Assembly (NCBI RefSeq): GCF_000802205.1
Contig: NZ_CP012850.1
Span: 744,001-808,000, forward strand
Source of the DNA: Candidatus Nitrosocosmicus oleophilus
GTDB taxonomy: Archaea; Thermoproteota; Nitrososphaeria; Nitrososphaerales; Nitrososphaeraceae
Reading direction: 5' to 3'
DNA: 64,000 nt
This document shows, piece after piece, positions 1-8,801 of this stretch. The notes below the pieces were generated by a model. That model worked only from the letters and a program-made list of their open reading frames with translations. It was not told the DNA's origin and ran no database searches. A program made the position numbers and the translations under genes. Each line of letters begins with the position of its first letter. The stretch's first letter is position 1.

Positions 1-1213
1 CATGCAACAATGCTGCAACTAGCATTATTTCATAGTCTCTTTTGGTAATGGTGTAACCATGAATTTCCTTTGGTAACATGTTTAGGCTCATATATGCGAC
101 CTCTAGAGAATGATGTAGATTATGATATTCACTCGATCCTTCTCCTAAGCCTAGCTTATCGTATTCTTTTTTTAGATATTGGGTCAATAAATGCAATTTA
201 GTCAATGATTCCTCATTGATGCCTATGGTTCTGGCTTTTAACAAAATAGAATCAATTAGATAATCTAGAGATACACTTGAAAGATTTTCATTCGTGTATT
301 GTATTTGACGCTCTTTAACACCCGGAAGTATTTCTATAATTCTACTGTACACTATCCTTATGGGTAGACTTTTGTTTAAGTACGTAGAGAGGGATGTAAG
401 AACATTTCCAGAATATTTCAGAAAAGGCTCTTCTTTGAAAATTATTTCATCAATTATTTTAGGTATGTTTTTATTAACATCTGAAAGTATACTTGTTACT
501 GTGTTTATTTCTGTTTGAGAGAAAATGTTAAATCTTTTATATTCTGTGTTAATTACTAGCCATTGCGGAATAATAATCCTAAATATCGCATTCTTATTAT
601 CAGTTGATTCATTTTTCTTTCCTGGAGAATCTACCTGATTGAATTTTTTTAATATAACAACTACGTTACCCTTTCCTCTTTTAAAAGGGAGATTTACATC
701 CTTTGTCACTTCCAGTCTTACGTTCTTGTTTACTTTCCGCAACTCTAATAATATCTTCCAGTATTTTCCCTTATCAAGCCAGTGGGGTACTTCGTTTTCC
801 CTATCCCAAAAATCTACTAAACTATGATACGCATACCCATCTTCTAAATGATTTGTTTCCGGATTGAACGTTTCATAGTCATATTCTCCTATAAATGGGT
901 CTAGTTTACGACATGAATGCCATGTATTCCTTATCATTTTTGCAGTGTTATCAAACTGTGAATGTGCCATAAGACCCCATATACAACCCAACGCACTAGT
1001 AGTAGTGAAAAGTACGTTGGTCCAATCTCTATTCCAATCAAGTTCCTTACCAGAAAAAAGATCTGATATTAGTGGAATGGCGAAAATACCCGTTGTGATC
1101 ATCGAAGCAAATGATAATGAAATGAAAAAACAACTCGCATAATCATAATAGGACAAATTAAAAGTCCATTTCTTAATCGACTCGCCTACATTCAAATCAA
1201 TTTTCCCCCCCAA
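1..1213 (-). CDS. Membrane-anchored HD-domain phosphohydrolase, 3' end cut by window edge
   Basis: An open frame of about 404 codons runs off the left edge on the minus strand. Translation starts best at a TTG at 1213, because an in-frame stop lies a few codons upstream and no ATG precedes the first hydrophobic stretch. Two membrane segments lie near residues 27-45 and 65-85, followed by a long soluble region. The last visible residues read EYHNLHHSLEV and later LVAALLH, which match the first two blocks of cyclic-nucleotide-phosphodiesterase-like HD domains. The Asp of the HD pair and the rest of the domain lie outside the window. Substrate unknown; a signalling nucleotide is an inference. 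Confidence 0.65.
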   Translation of the reverse strand, partial: MGGKIDLNVGESIKKWTFNLSYYDYASCFFISLSFASMITTGIFAIPLISDLFSGKELDWNRDWTNVLFTTTSALGCIWGLMAHSQFDNTAKMIRNTWHSCRKLDPFIGEYDYETFNPETNHLEDGYAYHSLVDFWDRENEVPHWLDKGKYWKILLELRKVNKNVRLEVTKDVNLPFKRGKGNVVVILKKFNQVDSPGKKNESTDNKNAIFRIIIPQWLVINTEYKRFNIFSQTEINTVTSILSDVNKNIPKIIDEIIFKEEPFLKYSGNVLTSLSTYLNKSLPIRIVYSRIIEILPGVKERQIQYTNENLSSVSLDYLIDSILLKARTIGINEESLTKLHLLTQYLKKEYDKLGLGEGSSEYHNLHHSLEVAYMSLNMLPKEIHGYTITKRDYEIMLVAALLH

Positions 1214-1459
1214 ATGGAAATTGGGTTCTGTTTAAGTTTCCATTTATTGATATTTAACTTGAATTATCCCTCTATCTATCTTATGAATGTTATTTTTGCA
1301 TTACCTCATATTGATACTAAAAATTATATACCAACATATACGTATGATAAAATACTATAAGAAGTTAGGAAACTGCTTTGAAATTTTGATTTTGATTTTG
1401 AATTAGTATTCGATATTCAAAATTGGTAGAAATACTTTGAAAAAAGATAGTAAACACCA

Positions 1460-2815
1460 TTAGGAAATATTCATTTGTTTCGCTTTATTCACTATGTTTC
1501 TTATAATGTTATTAGATGCAGAAAGCTGACTTTGGGGATTAAATATCACTTCTAATTCCTCTTTGCTTACATTTTTGATAATTTCTTCTTCTTTTATTAG
1601 AGCATCAAAAAAATGTTCTTGTTTTTCAACTGCATTGAAGGCAATTGATTGAATATCTCTATATGCTTTGAATCTGGGAATACCCTTTAATACCAAAACC
1701 TGCAGGACAAATTCGGCAAATATTTGACCCTTGGTCAATTCTATATTATTTACTATTTTTTCCTTGTTTATTTTCAAACCTGCGATGATCTTTATCATTG
1801 TGGTTATCATATCATCCACCAGGATGGATGACATTGGAATAATAAAACGTTCGTTAGCCGAATTTGATAAATCTCTTTCATGCCATAATGCTATATTTTC
1901 TAAAGAAACGTTCAGATTTGATTTAACGATTCTGGCCAATGAAGAGATTCTTTCGCTCTTTATTGGATTTTTTTTTACTGGTACTGCGCTACTTCCCATC
2001 TGGCCTTTCTTAAATGGTTCTTGAACTTCTCCTATCTCCGTACGCTGCAAGTTTCTAATTTCGATGGCTATTTTGTCTAATGTTAATGCTATTAGTGTAA
2101 TTGTGAATAACATTTCTGAATATCTCTCCCTTGGAATCACTTGTGTTGCGGCTTCGACGGGGAAGAGGTCTAGTTTCTTTGCAACTATTTTTTGAACCTC
2201 TAATGCATTCTCTCTCATCAAAGATCCTGTTCCCACAACTCCCAGAGTTTTGCAAAGTAGGAATCTTTTTTTCCCTTCGTCAATCCTTATTAGGTGGTCA
2301 AGTAATTCATTTGACCAAATGGCAAATTTAAGTCCGAAGGAAGTAATACTTGCATGTTGTCCATGAGTTCTGCCTACCGCAGGCAAGTCTTGATATTGTG
2401 TTGATTTTTTTAGTAATTCGTTGATAAGCTGGTGCAATTTTGATTCCAATATCTTAAATACATCTCGCATCTGCATTGAGGTACTACTGTCTACCACATC
2501 ATTACTTGTCAAGCCATAATGAATCCAAGGTTTTGAACTTTCTGAACATAACTCGCTTATTGCCTCTACTATTGCAGCAGTATCATGATCGCTTATGCTT
2601 TCTAATTCTTTAACTCTTTGTACTGTTATTTTATTAGATGAAATAACCTCTTCAATATTTTTAGAAGCTTCCATTGGGATTATCTGTAATTCAGCCTGTG
2701 CATTTGCAACTGCAGATTCAAAAATTAATTCATAATTTAGTTTTCTATCTTCTTCAAAAATGTCTTTCATTTCTTTTGTTCCATATCTTCCGCTATCTAT
2801 AGGTAAAATAGGCAT
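1460..2815 (-). CDS. purB: Adenylosuccinate lyase
   Basis: This is the fumarase/aspartase-superfamily enzyme that acts twice in purine synthesis: SAICAR to AICAR, and adenylosuccinate to AMP, releasing fumarate. At 451 residues it has the usual archaeal length. Visible signatures are TSND at about 103-106, the histidine-containing GRTHGQHA at 148-155, and the family signature GSSAVPVKKNP at 274-284 with the catalytic serine loop; the common Met/His of SSAMPHKKNP are Val/Val here. It stands alone and is divergent from rtcB, with a short AT-rich spacer between the two starts. Confidence 0.93.
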   Translation of the reverse strand: MPILPIDSGRYGTKEMKDIFEEDRKLNYELIFESAVANAQAELQIIPMEASKNIEEVISSNKITVQRVKELESISDHDTAAIVEAISELCSESSKPWIHYGLTSNDVVDSSTSMQMRDVFKILESKLHQLINELLKKSTQYQDLPAVGRTHGQHASITSFGLKFAIWSNELLDHLIRIDEGKKRFLLCKTLGVVGTGSLMRENALEVQKIVAKKLDLFPVEAATQVIPRERYSEMLFTITLIALTLDKIAIEIRNLQRTEIGEVQEPFKKGQMGSSAVPVKKNPIKSERISSLARIVKSNLNVSLENIALWHERDLSNSANERFIIPMSSILVDDMITTMIKIIAGLKINKEKIVNNIELTKGQIFAEFVLQVLVLKGIPRFKAYRDIQSIAFNAVEKQEHFFDALIKEEEIIKNVSKEELEVIFNPQSQLSASNNIIRNIVNKAKQMNIS

Positions 2816-2903
2816 TAGTCTAAAATCAGATATTGATTATCTAATTTATTATTTAGGATGATTAATATTTGACAAAATTAAAATATTTATCATAAAGGGA
2901 ATA

Positions 2904-4382
2904 ATGTCTGGTTCATTAGTAACAAAAAATGGGAAGCATATGGTTAATAAAATTTCTGACTATCAATTTCAGATATCTAAAGAAGATTCGCGCGGGATGA
3001 ATGTTCCTGTAACAATATTTGCGAATGATCTATTGATATCTAAAATGGCCCTCGATCGAACACTCGATCAAGCGGTTAATGTCACAACCCTGCCTGGGGT
3101 AAAAAAACATGTAGTTGTACTTCCTGATGGTCATGAGGGATATGGATTTCCTGTGGGTGGTGTGGCTGCTTCAGATTTAGAAGAAGGTATCATTAGTCCT
3201 GGTGGAGTGGGTTATGATATTAATTGTGGAGTCAGACTGATTAGAACTAATCTTGTAGAATCTGATGTTCATTCGAAACTCAAAATTCTAGTTGATTCTC
3301 TATTTTCCTCTATACCCACAGGTGTGGGAAGTGAAGGGGCCATTAAGCTGACCAGCTCTGAGCTGGACGATCTACTCATTGATGGCGCGAAATGGTCTGT
3401 AGAGAATGGTTATGGAATAGAAACCGATCTTGAATCTTGTGAAGAGCGTGGAAGAATGAAAGGAGCGGATCCTATAAATATTTCAACTAACGCCAGAAAA
3501 CGCGGTTCGATGCAACTTGGGAGTTTGGGCTCGGGAAATCATTTTCTTGAGATCCAAAAAGTGGACAAGATATATGATGAAGAAGCAGCCAATACAATGG
3601 GAATTAGAAAAGAAGGGGAAATACAAATTTTAATACATTGTGGTTCCCGTGGATTTGGACATCAAGTTTGTAGTGACTACCTACGGTTGTCAGAACAAGC
3701 CATGAAAAGATATAATATAAATGTTGTAGATAGAGAATTGGCATGTGTTCCTAATACGTCAGTGGAAGGAGAAAGTTATAGAAAATCCATGTTTTCTGCA
3801 CTAAATTTTGCTTGGGCGAATAGGCAAATGCTTACTCACTGGACGAGGAAGACATTTCAACGAGTTCTTCAACTAAGCGAACAAGATCTCGGCATGGAAT
3901 TAGTATACGATGTATCTCATAATATTGCAAAGGTAGAACGTCATCGAGTTGATGGGGAAGGCTCTCGTGATTTAGTAGTACATAGGAAAGGCGCAACACG
4001 TGCTTTTCCTTCTGGAATGGAACAACTACCCGATAAGTTTCGATCCGTAGGACAACCCGTAATTATTCCAGGGTCCATGGGTACTGCAAGTTGGGTTCTC
4101 TTGGGCTCACCTAAATCAATGGATCTTAGTTTTGGATCAACTGCTCATGGTGCAGGAAGAACTATGTCGAGATCAGAAGCAAAAAGAAAGCATACGTTAG
4201 ATGATGTAAAGAAAAAGTTAGAATCACGGGGCATATATGTTAAATCTTTAACCAAAAATGGATTGATAGAAGAATCTCCCGATGCGTATAAGGATGTCGA
4301 TATGGTTGCCGATGTATCACATAAGGTGGGGATTGCCACAAAAGTTGTTAGATTGGTCCCATTAGGAGTTATTAAAGGTTAA
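2904..4382 (+). CDS. rtcB: RNA-splicing ligase RtcB
   Basis: RtcB joins 2',3'-cyclic-phosphate or 3'-phosphate ends to 5'-OH ends, using GTP and Mn2+, in tRNA splicing and RNA repair. The 492-residue product shows GVGYDINCGVR (Cys108 metal ligand), GSGNHF (His213), HCGSRG (His245), DVSHNIAK (His339) and TAHGAGR, whose His415 corresponds to the guanylylated histidine. An AT-rich TATA-like stretch lies at about 2880-2891. Euryarchaeal RtcB aligns from the second methionine (2940, MVNKIS), so 2940 may be the real start. The window also carries rtcA, the cyclase that makes RtcB-type 3' ends, about 58 kb away. Confidence 0.95.
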   Translation: MSGSLVTKNGKHMVNKISDYQFQISKEDSRGMNVPVTIFANDLLISKMALDRTLDQAVNVTTLPGVKKHVVVLPDGHEGYGFPVGGVAASDLEEGIISPGGVGYDINCGVRLIRTNLVESDVHSKLKILVDSLFSSIPTGVGSEGAIKLTSSELDDLLIDGAKWSVENGYGIETDLESCEERGRMKGADPINISTNARKRGSMQLGSLGSGNHFLEIQKVDKIYDEEAANTMGIRKEGEIQILIHCGSRGFGHQVCSDYLRLSEQAMKRYNINVVDRELACVPNTSVEGESYRKSMFSALNFAWANRQMLTHWTRKTFQRVLQLSEQDLGMELVYDVSHNIAKVERHRVDGEGSRDLVVHRKGATRAFPSGMEQLPDKFRSVGQPVIIPGSMGTASWVLLGSPKSMDLSFGSTAHGAGRTMSRSEAKRKHTLDDVKKKLESRGIYVKSLTKNGLIEESPDAYKDVDMVADVSHKVGIATKVVRLVPLGVIKG

Positions 4383-4383
4383 A

Positions 4384-4845
4384 TTGGGCGCCGACAAAAA
4401 ATCAGGCATGGATGATCCTGATCTTGAATTAATTAAGGCAAGAAAGATGAAAAAGCTACGAGAACAATTAGCCTCCAAAGAAAAAGACAAGATCAATTTG
4501 GAACACCAGAATAAAACAAATAAGGATAAATCAGAAGGAATCGATGCTGAAAGGAATTTCTTGTTGCACTATCTGTACGATAGAGGTGACGAAGTTTTAA
4601 AACTTGCTGAACAGCAATTTCCTTTGCAAACTAAAATTCTTATAAGGAAATTAAATGAATTGATTCGATTTGGGGAGATTTCTAAAATATCGGCCGGAGA
4701 CCTGCTCGCAGTATATAGATCAATAGGTTTGAACATCCGAGTGGATACACACATTTCCATATCTGATCATGGTAAAACGATAAGTTTCTCTGATAAACTG
4801 AAACAATCTAGTGATGCAGATCAGGATGCTGAAGGATTACTATAA
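4384..4845 (+). CDS. PDCD5-like DNA-binding protein
   Basis: A TTG-initiated frame of 153 codons starts 1 nt after the rtcB stop, so the two are probably co-transcribed. The N-terminus (DPDLELIKARKMKKLREQL) has the charged helix typical of archaeal PDCD5/TFAR19 proteins. The middle (about 50-110) has the expected helical bundle, ending in an IRFGEISKISAGDLLAVYRSIG segment like the family's QSGQIKGKI..EQL region. It is longer than the usual ~110 residues through a linker at 30-50 and a C-terminal tail. Role inferred from family: nucleic-acid binding; no enzyme motif is seen. Confidence 0.6.
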   Translation: MGADKKSGMDDPDLELIKARKMKKLREQLASKEKDKINLEHQNKTNKDKSEGIDAERNFLLHYLYDRGDEVLKLAEQQFPLQTKILIRKLNELIRFGEISKISAGDLLAVYRSIGLNIRVDTHISISDHGKTISFSDKLKQSSDADQDAEGLL

Positions 4846-5005
4846 GCACCACTCTGTTTATTCTAAGATGTATTTCTTATAAAGAAAGGTTGACTGGTTG
4901 GTTGATTGGTAGGACTTTTAGGGAAATTAAATTAACTATCGGTTTCTATTTTAATTTGACATTAACTAACTAAAATAAAACAAAAAACTAAAAACAAAAA
5001 AAAGA

Positions 5006-5569
5006 TTATGGAACTGATCTGCTGTAGAGTTTTCCTTCTAATGCTAGTTTGTACATTTCTGCTACATAGGGGTTCCTTGCAGGAGTTTCGGCGCCAAGTT
5101 CCACCAAACGTGCGTATACTCTAACTACATAGGCCAAAGCACCCATGAAAGCTACTACTACACCCATGTTAAACATCCAGTGGTTAGGTACTGAAAATAT
5201 TTCTTCAACAAACCAAAAGTGCCACATTTCATTGATACCAATGGTGAACATGGTAGCTAAATAACCGATAATGGTTATCTTTAGACCCGTATTCATTGAA
5301 TTGTTTGGCCCTCTTAAAGCTGGTACTCTCCTGTCATACATTGCAACAAATCCCCAACCTAGTGGGAGTGCAATAAAGTGACTGTATAACCACCAATGAG
5401 CTGGTGTAAATGCACTGTCTCTGATGGCTGTTTGATGCAATGATCCGTCAACAAAGTTGTCTACTTCTACTGATGCAGCAATAGACCCTAGCATAATGAC
5501 CATTAAATAGATCTTTTTTAGCCTCTGGATTTCTACTTCCTTTGGAATTAATGCAGGCATTTGTGCCAT
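5006..5569 (-). CDS. amoC: Ammonia monooxygenase subunit C
   Basis: AmoC is an integral membrane subunit of the copper ammonia monooxygenase that oxidises ammonia to hydroxylamine. The 187-residue length matches archaeal AmoC. Asp41, His45 and His58 form the D-x3-H-x12-H spacing of the copper site known from PmoC, within a DGSLHQTAIRDSAFTPAH context. Several hydrophobic segments follow. No amoA, amoB or amoX lies within the window, so this copy is an orphan; extra dispersed amoC copies are known in Nitrososphaerales. TATA-like stretches lie about 33 and 55 nt upstream of the start. Confidence 0.97.
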   Translation of the reverse strand: MAQMPALIPKEVEIQRLKKIYLMVIMLGSIAASVEVDNFVDGSLHQTAIRDSAFTPAHWWLYSHFIALPLGWGFVAMYDRRVPALRGPNNSMNTGLKITIIGYLATMFTIGINEMWHFWFVEEIFSVPNHWMFNMGVVVAFMGALAYVVRVYARLVELGAETPARNPYVAEMYKLALEGKLYSRSVP

Positions 5570-5596
5570 TTTACTATCATTATGTCTTCGTCGATT

Positions 5597-5632
5597 AAAT
5601 ATATAAGATGTGAACTAAAATATTTATAAATA
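5597..5632 (-). promoter_or_regulatory. Probable amoC promoter
   Basis: On the minus strand two TATA-like A/T runs, CTTATATATTT (about 5597-5607) and TTTATAAATA (about 5621-5631), lie 33 and 55 nt before the amoC start. The nearer one would give a nearly leaderless transcript, the farther one a leader of about 25 nt. Assignment is by position and composition only. Confidence 0.4.
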
Positions 5633-5768
5633 ATACTAGATATTGATGTAATATTGTATAATTATTAGACTATTAGTTAATTAATTAACTAAAATTCTTT
5701 TGTTTTATCATAATTGCCAAGCTTATCTTCAATGATTATCATTAGTGATAAACAAAAGAGATCCTTTC

Positions 5769-6644
5769 CTATGAAATAATTGGGTCAACACTTTGAACAG
5801 TTAGCGCATGGTTATCTGTCAATGTATTTGTGATAATTTCTGTATCTTTGATTATTATTTCAGAGCCATTGATGTCAATTTTCTGATCTGTATTATTCGC
5901 TGAAATCTTATTCTTTATCAATGACAATGGGTCGACAATCCCATCGGGATCAATATGAAAGACAACAGTGAAATTACTTATTTTATTCTTATCTTTTGAT
6001 AGAATCGAAAAGTCTGCTTTTAGATATACCACTTCTTTGTTTAAATCGTCTAAAGTATTCACTGTGTGAAGTACATCTACGTTGATTAGATTACCAATTT
6101 CGGATTCGTTTACAATAATATTTGCATTCTGATTATTTAGAAAGTTATTTACCAATAATCCGTTATCAACACTGATTTCTAGTTTTATAATGCCTTCTGT
6201 GAATTTTTTAGGAAAGGTGGAGCTAGAATTAGTATTATTTTTATCTTGGATTGGAAGTATTTTTGAGCAATTAATACTAGCAATATTTTCTGAAGGAATA
6301 TTTAGAATGTTGAAATTGTTCTTGACTTGCTGATCTATTGCAATAGCTTTCCAAATTACGGTTATTGGGTAGCTTTTCTTGTTGAATATCGTAATATCTG
6401 AATCATATTTTCCAGGTCTCAATGGACCACTATCGTCACTGATTGCACCGCAATTAAATCTTGCATAGTAGTTTACTGTTTTGTAGCTACTTAGATCGTT
6501 ACTTGATTGAGTTGGTTGAGTTGGTTGAGTTGATTGAGTTGATTGGCTTGAAGCCAATTCTATAGTTGATGTTCCATTCGATCCTAAAACAACAGATTGA
6601 AGAATAAAAGCGAATAATGTTAAGGTAAATATCAATCGGATCAT
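5769..6644 (-). CDS. Exported protein of unknown function
   Basis: A 291-residue protein begins with a clear signal peptide (MIRLIFTLTLFAFILQSVVLGSNG), followed by a Ser/Thr/Gln/Pro-rich linker made of short TQP/TQS repeats, then a beta-rich Asn-rich ectodomain with many N-x-S/T sites. No catalytic motif is recognised and only one pair of cysteines is seen. It is divergent from the exported protein at 6731. Function unknown; probably outside the membrane. Confidence 0.7.
   Translation of the reverse strand: MIRLIFTLTLFAFILQSVVLGSNGTSTIELASSQSTQSTQPTQPTQSSNDLSSYKTVNYYARFNCGAISDDSGPLRPGKYDSDITIFNKKSYPITVIWKAIAIDQQVKNNFNILNIPSENIASINCSKILPIQDKNNTNSSSTFPKKFTEGIIKLEISVDNGLLVNNFLNNQNANIIVNESEIGNLINVDVLHTVNTLDDLNKEVVYLKADFSILSKDKNKISNFTVVFHIDPDGIVDPLSLIKNKISANNTDQKIDINGSEIIIKDTEIITNTLTDNHALTVQSVDPIIS
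6506..6545 (-). repeat. Short tandem repeat coding a TQP/TQS linker
   Basis: Nine-base units (GAGTTGGTT and GAGTTGATT on the plus strand) repeat about four times just after the signal peptide of the exported protein at 5769-6644. They encode a flexible T-Q-P/S linker. Such a tract is prone to length change. Confidence 0.7.
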
Positions 6645-6730
6645 GATATAGACGAGATCATTTCGTCGATATAATTTTTTTTATTATCTTATCAATAATA
6701 ATTATATAGTCAAAATTCCTACTTTATTTC

Positions 6731-7777
6731 ATGAAGTTTCTACTGTCGATAATTTTGATTTTTAGTTTGATATCTAGTCCTTTGTTGACATTTTTTGTTA
6801 TTTCTAAGAATGTATATGGTGATGGACTTTTCATGGAAGAATTATCAGCGTCATTTGGTGATAGAAACGCAGATCTGCTGATAAAAATGAATCCTCCTAT
6901 AGTAACCACAGAAACTATCAAGGATCAAGCCCAAAAGCCCACCGTACAGTTTAAACTACTTGATTCAAAAACAAACCAAACTTTCAAAGAGGTTACTTAT
7001 TTTATTACGATTGAAAAGGATGGAAAGCCTCTGCTGTCTGACTGGTTCTTTAATCCTGGTGGCGACTTGTTAATTGAGATGCAACCAAGAAATCAAAGTA
7101 AAATATCAGTATATGGGGAACTTGATCCCATACTTGAAGCTTATACCAGTAGAGAGGGGTCCCCAGTAGTTGCCTCTGGACCAATATTTTTGGATGGAGG
7201 TTTATATCACTTTATCGTCAGAATTGTAACCGTAGATTATTCTCGCACAATCTTGCCAGATGATCAACAACCAGTCTTTGATGGTTGGCTCAGTATTGGA
7301 GCAGCAAAGAATGCAAACTTGACTGTAGACGGCAAAATAATTCCAACCAAAGTTCTTTCCTATTATGATGAAATAGGAAATATAACATACAATAAACCAT
7401 CTAATTCCATCAACTTTACAATGCCATTTAATTATGACCCTAAGAGACTAGATGACCCTAAGAACACAGTATTTATTCATCAAGAGGTAGAAGTCCCTAA
7501 ACCTAGTGTTCTATCCGCTGACGGTGCATACCAGGGTTATACCAATGGAAAAGATGTTACAAATGTTTTAATGGTCGATGGAAATAATCAGACAAAAGAT
7601 GTCATACATTTCATGCTAACTAAACCAGTTGTACAACAAATTTCCAACGAATACCTGAATAAAACAAATCAAACATCTGCAGACGGACTCATGACGTTCT
7701 CACTGGTTCCATCTAAAAATGGATCTATGGCAATGGGAGGAGCCATGAATCACACAATGCCAATGATGACGCAATAA
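6731..7777 (+). CDS. Exported protein with Met/His-rich C-terminus
   Basis: The 348-residue product has an N-terminal signal sequence (residues 1-30) and a beta-rich ectodomain. It ends in a methionine- and histidine-rich tail (MAMGGAMNHTMPMMTQ), a composition often seen in extracellular copper-binding segments. The body resembles the exported beta-sandwich proteins common in ammonia-oxidising archaea, but I cannot name a family. It lies near amoC, a copper enzyme gene, which makes a copper-related role possible; that is inference. Confidence 0.7.
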   Translation: MKFLLSIILIFSLISSPLLTFFVISKNVYGDGLFMEELSASFGDRNADLLIKMNPPIVTTETIKDQAQKPTVQFKLLDSKTNQTFKEVTYFITIEKDGKPLLSDWFFNPGGDLLIEMQPRNQSKISVYGELDPILEAYTSREGSPVVASGPIFLDGGLYHFIVRIVTVDYSRTILPDDQQPVFDGWLSIGAAKNANLTVDGKIIPTKVLSYYDEIGNITYNKPSNSINFTMPFNYDPKRLDDPKNTVFIHQEVEVPKPSVLSADGAYQGYTNGKDVTNVLMVDGNNQTKDVIHFMLTKPVVQQISNEYLNKTNQTSADGLMTFSLVPSKNGSMAMGGAMNHTMPMMTQ

Positions 7778-7944
7778 AAACAATTTTTGAATTTCATACA
7801 ACAGGATGCAAAAAGATTGATCGATTAACAATATGAAAAATACAAAATTTTATTTCATATTAGCAGTTGAACATGTAGATTCAAAATAATTAATCAATTC
7901 AGTACAATAACAATTTATATTATGAATTTAACTAAGAAATAAAT

Positions 7945-8712
7945 TTGGGTAATCGATCCTCTTTTCTTCCTCTTTTGCCAGGATTATTTCCACTTACCTT
8001 GATTTTTACTTTTTTACTATTGTTTATCTCTTCTGATCTTGGGTTAGTTGCATCATCTGCAAACCAGGAACCTACGTTGGGGAATCATTTAGGATTGGCA
8101 CAAGGCATGAATTATAATGATTTACTCTTGTCCATCAATACTCAAACAGATGGGGGAATTGATGAGGAATTACCACCGATCAACAATTCTAATACCTTTT
8201 ATACAAAAGGATTATTGTCCACTGTACTATTCCCTGATAATAGTGAGATAATCCAAAATTTATCCAGACATAATCCTGCATCTCTAAATCAAACTTCTGA
8301 ATCGGTTGTACTCCATAATTTTCAAAAACTGGTTTCTGGAACTTGGTCTTTGAATGTATCTAGAGGTTTAGTTACAGATTTTCATGCCAATTTTAAATTG
8401 CTTACCGTAAATGGTATCGAGAAACATTTTATAGAAATACTCAATTTTCAAAATAGCAATGGCTCTCCTGTTACTTTTAATCAATTTTCAAATACTCCGA
8501 TAAATGGATATGCTGACATAAAAATTGACGATGAGCTATTCCAAAGTAAGTTTCCTTTGACAATTCAAATATTTAAGATTAATACTATTGTCATAACCAT
8601 AAAAGATGAAGCAGTAAGCGATATTTTCTATAACAATAATTTGTTGGGCATTACTGATTCCTTTAAGAATTTCAAAGGTGATGAACTTTTGATTTTTGAG
8701 GATGAAAAATAA
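7945..8712 (+). CDS. Exported or membrane-anchored protein, unknown
   Basis: A TTG-started frame of 255 codons with a hydrophobic stretch at residues 8-32 and an ectodomain containing N-x-S/T sites (HNPASLNQTSE, WSLNVSRG). The core (about 125-250), with a WSLNV...HFIEILNF...YADIKID pattern, looks beta-rich and repeats similar strand blocks. No enzyme motif is seen. It precedes radA on the same strand by about 90 nt, and a TATA-like run at 8768-8777 suggests that radA has its own promoter. Confidence 0.6.
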   Translation: MGNRSSFLPLLPGLFPLTLIFTFLLLFISSDLGLVASSANQEPTLGNHLGLAQGMNYNDLLLSINTQTDGGIDEELPPINNSNTFYTKGLLSTVLFPDNSEIIQNLSRHNPASLNQTSESVVLHNFQKLVSGTWSLNVSRGLVTDFHANFKLLTVNGIEKHFIEILNFQNSNGSPVTFNQFSNTPINGYADIKIDDELFQSKFPLTIQIFKINTIVITIKDEAVSDIFYNNNLLGITDSFKNFKGDELLIFEDEK

Positions 8713-8801
8713 CAACGGTTTCAATATTGTTACGCTGGTTGTCGTAGTCTTAGTCAGTATATTCAATTATTTAATATAACAGAAAGTACATATAGTAGAA
8801 T

